Positions 50,601-59,600 of a stretch of 64,000 nucleotides of DNA are shown here, one piece after another. The position numbers were made by a program, and so were the translations under genes. The notes below the pieces were generated by a model. It was not told the origin of the DNA, made no database searches, and worked only from the letters and a program-made list of their open reading frames with translations. This DNA comes from Henricia sp. BOLD:AAB3569 (lineage: Eukaryota > Echinodermata > Asteroidea > Spinulosida > Echinasteridae), in assembly GCA_037783545.1 (NCBI GenBank), contig JBBELK010000058.1, forward strand, positions 1,240,001 through 1,304,000. Direction: 5' to 3'. Numbering within the stretch: position 1 is the stretch's first letter; each line of letters opens with the position of its first letter.

Positions 50601-53600
50601 TACGAGTGCCACAAATTATTTCATATACCTTTGATAAATTGTGTTGGGCCCCAAATTATTTCGATCCTGTGAAATGAAATTTTGAGATTGTAAAATAAAT
50701 AATTTCAACCATTTCAAATTATTTTGAGCACTCTGGATGTGGGAGAGTCCTAAACAGTCTTGGCTAGACCTTTTAGAGAACTATGATAGAAAATTAACTC
50801 TCAAATTAATTAAATGTTCCTGAATGTGAAAGTACAAAAATATGATGTTGTCTGAATTCTATTGACGGGGCTTCTAACCTGCCCAGATTTTGCAACAGAT
50901 TTCCTGGAAAATTACTGATTTCGTGACTCCTGACACAGATCAAAACCATCCTGGATTGTCAGTTAACAACCTCAAAGATTTATAGATGTGTCTGAAGCAG
51001 GGTTGTAACGACTCGGACTCGAGAATCGAGTCGACTCAAGTCCCAATTTCCACTGACTTGACTTGAGACTCAACCCTCAAATGACTTGACTTGACTTGAG
51101 ACTGGAACATCAAATGACTTGACTTGAGACTCGAACCTCAAATGACTTGACTTGACTTGAGACTCGAGCCTCAAATGACTTGACTTGACTCGTACATTTT
51201 TAGACTCGGGTCTGCCAAAAATGAAATTGAACTTTTATGCATTTTTTGTCATTCTGAGGACTGAACTGTATTTCAGCACTAAGTCTTCTTTTAATAAACT
51301 CTTCAAAAAAAGTTCGGAAAGTCTAGTTTGACTGACGATTTCTCTCTTGTTACTAAATCATTTCCCTTGAATTTGGTATCATTGGAAAGCCCTGTTATTC
51401 CTCTTTACAGTGATGTGTTATTTGTTATGATTAATTGATTGGGGGATGTGCAGTAGAGCGGAATACAGGGGTGGGTGGAAAGTGAAATGTCACAAAATTC
51501 ACTGCTCTTGTCATGCAGTGCATTCCCCTTTTGCTTGGAGGATGGGAATGTGTCAATGCACTTTTTGAAAATAGCAATGTATTTTGTGACATTTCACTTT
51601 ACACCCGCCCCCGTATTCAGCTGTGCTGCACATTCCCCAATTGCTTAATCATAACAAATGACACATCATCGTAAAGAGTAATAACAGGGCTTTCCAATGA
51701 TATAAAATTTCAGGAAAATTATTTTGCAACAAGAGAGAAATCGTCAGTCAAACTTGACTTTCCAAACTTTTTTTACGGAGTTTATAATGGTGGAGCATTG
51801 CATTCTTTGCCATAGCAACAAAAACACCCTACACGAATGCAAGTTTGAGCATTTTGACTCATTTTGAAATTAGCTTGAACAAATTTATTGTTGTGACTAC
51901 TTGACTTGAACCGACTTGCCTGACTTGAACCGACTTGCCTGACTTGACTTGACTTGGGACTCGAAGGCAGTTTGACTTGACTTGGGACTCGAAGGCAGTT
52001 TGACTTGACTTGGGACTCGAAGGCAGTTTGACTTGACTTGACTTGGGACTCGAGCAGAGGGAGACTTGTTACAACCCTGGCTGAAGTCAGGAGATTACGT
52101 ACTTTAAAATCCGAGAAAGTTGGCAGCTCTTCCATTTAAATGATCGGTTCATAACTTAAAGCGGTTGGCAATACAATTAGAGATGTTAATCAGCTAATTG
52201 GTTTTCTAACAGGTGGATCCTACCAAGGTTTCTAGTAGTCTCCTCCTCCAGGAGCACCAAGCAACACTGACCATGCTGTGTGAGATGGCTTGCTGTAAGA
52301 TCGTCAATTCAGCGGCTGCGTTTCCCTCGGAACTTAAGGCTGTCTTTCACTCATTCTGTCAGCACAGTCGCAACCAGACCAACGGGCAGGTCATCTGTGA
52401 CAAACTTATCAGGTGCGGCAAAACAAATATTACGATAAAATCTGAGTTGGTTACAAGTCTTTTCATGTAACTTTGAAAACCAAATTATGAACATTGTTGA
52501 CAATTTGCTATACAGTGAAACATGCCTATACTGGCTACACTTGGGACCGTTAAAACCGGCCACTATAGACAGGTGGCCTCTTTATCAAGGTGGCCTTAAT
52601 AGCAGTTTTGACTGATCTTCAGTATTAAACTAAACTCCTCAAAAAAAGTTCGGACATAAGTCGTGTCCGCATTGGACTTTTTTTTTGGAAGGTTTTACCG
52701 AGACGATGGTAAAATTGCTAAATTTTACTGCTCTCCGCATTTGGACTTTTTGACACAGTAAAATTTTCCTGAGACCGTGGGAGAGCATGTGCAGTGTCCT
52801 TTTGCAGTTTAACCTTTACGGCCCGGACAATATACGCTCGTAACCGGGACAGACACTTGTGTTACATTTTAGGCCGTCCCGGTTACGAGCGTATATTTGA
52901 AATTTGTACACGGGGTTTTTAGAAAGGCTATTTGTAACCCTTTTGGGGCCTATTTCTTTTATTTTGAGACCGGACAAAGGTATTTTCTGGAAAATATGGT
53001 CTGTGGTGCCAAAATGCCCCATTTACCGTGGAAAGACACATTTGTAAAACAACCGTTCCAGAATGTAATTTGTGGGTGCACATAAGCTTGGTAATGGCCA
53101 ACACTCAAGACATTTTAAGAAGCATGTTTACAGGTTGGTTTTAATCATGCATATCTTCAATCACACGGGGGGATAATAAACAAATGTTGACTGGTGTGGT
53201 GTGGGATATGGAGTTTTAACACCCGAGGGAGCTCATTGGTTAAAACCAATAACCCACACCACACCAGTCAACAATTGTTTTGTTATATCCCGTCTTGGTA
53301 TCAGAATATCGTTTGTATTATTTTAAATTGTACAAAAATTGCACAAATTTTAAATTGCACCTTCGCTAGTCTCTGGACTACCACGTGTGCGTGTGTAACA
53401 TTGCGAAAGTGGCGCGCGTACGAGTTTGTTGTTTTGGCGCACAGCGGGTGGAATACTGGAATGTGCGTGTCTCTAGTGGGCGTAACACGCAGATTATTTT
53501 ACCAACGGGACAGTGCGTCACGCGTGCTATGGACGCGCAAAACATGCACGCAGATCGCTTCATGGTAGGGCGATATGAACTAAAATTTGCGTACGGCAGC

Positions 53601-56600
53601 GGGTGATATGAGTTTTTATCGCATGGACATGTGACCGTTCTGCAGTATTCCAAGACGGGGTATAACAAATAACAGTTTACCAATCATGTATACTATCTTT
53701 AAAGGTCATGTGTAAAACACTCCCCTTAACAACTTTCCTAATGTTCTGTGCAGTGGTTGCATCTTCCTGCGATTCCTATGCCCAGCCATCATGTCACCTA
53801 GTCTCTTTGACTTGATTCAAGAGTATCCTAGCGAAAAGAATTCACGGTGCCTCACACTCATTGCCAAGACAATCCAAGCACTCGCCAACTTCACAAAGTA
53901 AGTTTCAAGTCATCAAACGCCGGAGGACATGTAAATACGTTCTGGCAATGTATAGTCACAGGGGCGGTTGACGAGTTAAAACGTCAGCTTTGCCGCTGTC
54001 TTCCACGGTTGATGTGTAAACACGTCCATTGTCTGCCAATCATTTGTACACACCGTGTTTTGAACTTGACGGCTGTGGACGGCCTGTCAGTGTAGCAAAT
54101 CTCGCTCCGTGGTGGCCGCCTCGGAGTGTTGCAAAGTATGATCTTTTGGTGAGAAGATTCATACAACGAATGTAGAAATGACTCAAGAGTCAGTATTGTG
54201 GTACTTGACCGGGGGCGAGTTCAATAGCACAATACGTACGCCGGTATTGGGTATTTTCCTATACCTTCACTGTTGAAGGTATTGTCGGTATGCATACGTA
54301 TTGCGCTATTGAACGCGCCTCTGGTCTTAGCTTTTGGCCAATCACATTTGCCTTTTTAAAAAATTTGTATTTTTTGCCAAAAATAATACCTGCGTCTACT
54401 GGTTAAAAAAAACGACTTTCTAAGTGGTTATTTTTTCTGTAGTTCATCATGAGTATTGTTGAAATTTGAAACATACTGTATGTATTAGATTGTTGACATT
54501 TTTCTCCTGTATCCAGGTAATTCCAGAAATTGGGATACACATTTTAGAGACTTTGAGAGATTGTAATGCTTCACGTACTTAAGTCGTTAAATATTTATAA
54601 ATACATAATAATGGTGTCTATATAGCGCACATATCTATCCTGCGGAATACTCATGGCACTTTACAACATTATTACCCTGGTAATTAGGCACAACTCCCTG
54701 TGGAGTATACAGCCCCGGCAGCCTGACACAAGCGCTCAAAGGCTGCAACCCTTGCAGGTACCCATTTACTCCTGGGTGGAGAGGGGCAACTTATGGCAAA
54801 GTGCCTTGTCCAAGGGCACACGCACCATGGTCGCGGCTGGGAATCAAACCCATGACCATAGTATTAGGCACTGTCTTAACTTCAATAAACCAAACCACTC
54901 GGCCGTGGTACTTCATTTTAAACACGCATTTTTGAAGCATCCTTGATGGAAGTGTAATTCCTAAAAAACTGATTGTAATGCCATTCTCAGTAACATACAT
55001 GTAGACATACATGTACTCAATTATTACTTCCGAAACCAAGATTTTTGTTTACCTGTTAATACTTAGAATGGCATTACAATGTTTTAATTTTTTTAAGAAT
55101 GCTTGATTATGTTTAAAACTTTAAAATCACACTACTTGAATGCGTGAAGTATTACAAGCCCTTAAAGTCTTTGAGATGGACACCTGAATTTCATGAATGG
55201 CCAAATTTTAGAAATATTCGGGAATTCACTGTATATTTGTCAACAGGTTTGGAACCAAAGAAGGTTACATGGTCTTCATGAACGCATTTTTAGAGCGAGA
55301 ATGGTGCAACATGAAGACTTTCCTCCAGGAAATAACGGTGGGTGCTTTTTCTGTAGACTCGTTGATTACTTTCTGACTTGATATTTGTATTGGTCTTAAT
55401 TTTGTAATTCTTGTTGTGTTTTTGAAATTATACTCTTCCCAAAAAGAAAAAAGTTTTCTTAAAATATCAATTCTTGATCAGAACAGAAGTTTGTTGAATA
55501 CAGTGAAATTGTGGATAACAAGGCACTGATCGACCAATCACTTTCAAGATTGTTCTGCTTCATTGATCTTTGTCTAGGTCCAAGTAGACTTGTTTGAACA
55601 AAGTGATTGCCACAGCAATGAAATGTGACATTTCCTGTTTCTGGGAGAATCCCATGGCAGCGTCGGTATGCTGCAACCGAAACGGCTTATTGATCGACTG
55701 CATCCCAAAACGTACGATCAAACATGGCCACTGTAGACAATGCGGTTTGCAAAGCACTACGGCTGCATGCTAAACAAGAAGATTCTGACAATTAAATTGC
55801 AAATAAAAACTGCTAACTCAACCGGTCTTCAACAGTCGAAGAATAAACACTGAAATTTTGCTCCGCACGCCAAATGTTGAAGCAAAATATTGACTATAAA
55901 CCCTGAGGTCGTAGCCACAATTTATCCGTCCGCCATCTTGGTAAGGAAAGCATACCACGTTCGAGTTGGGATTGCTTTGGATGCAATACGTGTTGGGAAT
56001 ACCGTGCGTTCAATGTTTTCAGTATGCCGGTATGGTCAATACCGGCGTACGTATTGCGCTGTTGAACGCGCCCCTGATTAAACCTGTGTAGGATGAGCTG
56101 GCCTCTGAAGCCATTTGTCTCAAGAACAGCCCGAGAAGTGCAAGTTCTCAGGGAGAACCAGAGTGGCACACCCTGCCTTAGCGGCTCTTATGGAGGCTGA
56201 TGCCGTCGGCCATGCCACATAAGGTGTTTAAATAAGCTACATCTGTCAGCCGCCTCGATCTTTTGGTCGGAGCATGATTTGAGTATTTTAAATCATTCGA
56301 CGTTTTTTAAAAGAAAGATTATCATTACGACTGCTTGTATGTCATGTTATTTTTCCCAGAGTGCTCCGGATAAAGGCAACCAAGTCAAGTTCAATGGTTA
56401 CACCGATTTGGGGAAGGAACTCTCACTACTTCACAGTTTGCTGGTCCAAACATTGGACGATTGTGAGAAGGTAAGATTGCACTGTGTTCACACTTGATTA
56501 GGAAGTGGTGGATCTGATCCAGTAAGCACATTCAAGTCAGATCCATGCTGTTCACACTTGATCAAGTAGATCAGGCGCAGCCATAGGATCTAATCTGTGC

Positions 56601-59600
56601 TGCATTCGCACCTGATCATATACCAATCTCAAAAATACGACTCTAATGAAATTTTCGCATGTTATATACAGTAAATGTTAAAGGCAGTACACATGATTGG
56701 TATCTCGAAGAATCAGAATATGTTCACAGATTTACACATAACTTACACAATATAAACATGATGACGGCAGAAAACTTCCCCTAAAATGGTTTTGTCTGAA
56801 GTGCTATAGTCTTCGAGAAATGAGCAAAACAATTATTTTTCGTCTCGCGAGACGTAAATTCAATTCGCCCCAAAACCACTTCGCCCAATAGTCTATTGAA
56901 CTGACAGCTTCACCATTTCTGATTGCAGTTATCAGATGACAAGATTGGGCCACTCAAGGACATCCTATCTCGAATCACGTCCTACGCCTCACTTCCCGAA
57001 GGCACGATTCCCTACACATCGTCCAGCATCATCAGAATGTGTCAGGGGTCATCGGGCACGACAACAGTTACCATGACATCAACGGCGACATCGCCGATTG
57101 GCAAGAAGAGTCTGAATAAGATCTTCGACGACGCCAAGTTGTCAGATTCGACCGACGTAGAAATGCTGCCGCCGTACAACATTGCCATGGAGCGGACAAT
57201 CACGTCATCCGCCGTGAATAACCTCGTGGATTTTATCCAGCAAGAGTCGGTGAATTCGTCCTCCGGGAAAACGGAACTCAGTACGGCCGTGTTTGAAATT
57301 GGCACGACGGAGACGGACTCAAGTCGGGTCGAAAGTACAACGGTGGAGAAAATACGAACAACGACGGAGTTTGAGGAGAGAGTTATGGAGGAGCTGGAAG
57401 GAGAAATGGTCGTGTCGATGAAATCGGAAACTAAGAAATCTGTGAATCAGTCATACTCTGTCAGTGTTGAGAAGAGCCTATCTGCGGGTCCCGTGATCAG
57501 TACTAATGAAACTAACAGGACTACACACGTTGTGGACAGGACTGGAAGTCAGGACGTGCGTGCGAAACGAAGAAATGGCACATTACCGTTATCCTTCCAG
57601 AATCCCGCTTATCAACTGTCTAAGAAGTCGCCACGTCACATGGACATGGAGAGCTTGAGCTCTACTAACAGCAGTCCGAGTAACTCGGATGGCGCCTCTT
57701 CAACGCATGATGGAGACATCTCACAAAACAGTTCCTCCTGTGGAGGTGTATCGCCGCCATCGAAGCGGAGGACCGTCTCTGCGAAGGAGCCTGGTAAAAT
57801 TGACGTAATGTCGCACACCTTGCCTAAAGTCGCCCACCGATCGCACAACATCACGTCCGTCAGTGTGTATCCGAATACCGAGCGACACATTGCGGAGAGT
57901 CACAGTAGCGGTGCAATCAACACCAATGCGGCCACAAAACCCACCTTCAACAGCAGTTACAGCAGTACTTCTCTCTTTGATCCCACGCGGAACCAATCAA
58001 CATCCAGTATCACGTCGCCTACGGAAGCCATCCGAGCCATAAACAATGCCGCCAAAGCTGCGTTCTTTTCTTCCGTAATGGCTCCTGTTGAAGAATCCCC
58101 AACCCTCTCTCCAGATGCCACCCGCTCCGCGAAGAACACCTCTTCACACAAGCAACGCTCCCAGGCTGTCTTACACATTAACAACGACAACCATCAACCG
58201 TTGTTCGCTGTCACAGTCACCAACCCCAAACCCGAATCTCAAATAGCTCAGTTAAGCCACACATCCCCTGAACACATTTCTAGTTCGTCCCCTTCAATAT
58301 CGCCTCCCACAAGCTCTCCAACATCGGCCTCCTCAGAAGACCTCCCCTCTAGGACGCTAGTCAGAACAGAAGCCATCATCCAAACAGGAACATCCACACC
58401 ACAGACGACTCAATTAACCGAATCTACGACGTTCACGACTCAACGATTCATGACATCCCAAACCATCTTGCCTTCCACCTCGCACTCCCGGCCAAAGCAA
58501 CTGAACACCGACCCGAGTCCTACGTCCCGTACCCCCGTCATGGGGACCTCGAATCTCGAAAATACCCTCGCTCCCCGAAGCACAACTCGCTACCCAACAA
58601 CCCCCGTCCTACCCAGTACTTCCGGCATTGTTTTCAGCATAGCCGGCCTCACACCTGCAGTAAGAACCATCACGAGTCCCACAAGCCCTTCTTCGCTTCC
58701 TCTGCCGCGAAAAAAAATCATGACCCAGTTTGTGTCCAAGCCTCGGATCTGTCAATCCGAGAGTTCCTCCTCAAATGGTTCTCTCAACAAGACAACCGAG
58801 ACCTCAAACAATTCCAAGGATGTACTATCTTTCCACTTTGGCAAGAAGACCAGGTCTTTGTCATTGCAGCATAACTACATCTCCCAGGCAGTTGTTGCAT
58901 CCCCACCAGGCCCAGTATGGACGAGGAGATTAAAGGATCCATCGGCCATTGACAGGGAGACACAAACAGAAATGGTGAGTCTTCCACTTTATTTTACTGA
59001 AACTCATAACATTTTTCTTCTACTAGAAAAGAAATTTTGAATAGTATTGGTTTTATTTGCATTTTTCTGCATTATTTCTTGTACATTGGTCAGTTTTACT
59101 ACTTAAAGAAGACTGAAAAAGCGACCTTCATATACAGGTTCTAGACGGGTTCATAACAGCAACTTGTGACTTGCGCATGTGCTTCATATTAGCTAATGAG
59201 GATTTTGCCCTAGTTAATTTGTAAGGCCTTTTGGAGCCTTATGTATGATATTTTAAAAGCATTATGTACATGAACACCACTTTTGATTGTTACCATAGTC
59301 TACCGTAATTACGGCAATTCTGAGAATTGGATGAGAAAAAGTGTTTGCAATTATAGAGGTTTGGCCACTACCCACAACTTGAGATGTGTCATGAGAGGCA
59401 ATATCAGTAGTCAGTACAATAAAACTCATATAGAATTGCACAAGATATATGTGGGTGGCGCCATTGGTTGCCGACAACCACAGACACCGGGGAATTCCTT
59501 CACTCTTCACAAAAAAATGCTCTGGGATTTTTTAAATGCATTACACAACACACTGGATCAGCGGCTTTACATCCAGGGTTCTCCCCAGGTTGTTTGAAAA

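Larger units (their letters stand above)
50884..52133. repeat. Family R element interrupted by P, which is interrupted by Q
   Basis: The left piece 50884-50998 and right piece 52083-52133 together resemble the R copy at 17258-17440. Between them lies family P (50999-52082), and inside P lies family Q (51292-51788). The whole stack is in the intron before exon L and ends about 80 bp before that exon. Confidence 0.75.

Noticed and set aside
51782-52135. Minus-strand ORF with SQVKSSQ-type repeats
   Set aside because: It is produced by the GACTTGACTTG words of element P and lies across element boundaries.
53378-53683. 100-residue minus ORF and overlapping + ORF in the CpG-rich core
   Set aside because: Both strands are open because of composition. 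The stretch lies inside a nested TIR element and has no recognisable domain.
56190-56225. 5S rRNA-like start (GCCGTCGGCCATGCCAC)
   Set aside because: Only about 17 bases resemble 5S. No internal control region or rest of the gene follows.
58975-59040. In-frame extension of exon P to a stop at 59038-59040
   Set aside because: A strong GTGAGT donor ends the exon at 58974 in phase 0 and the coiled-coil exon continues in frame. The extension would only be used if the intron is retained.
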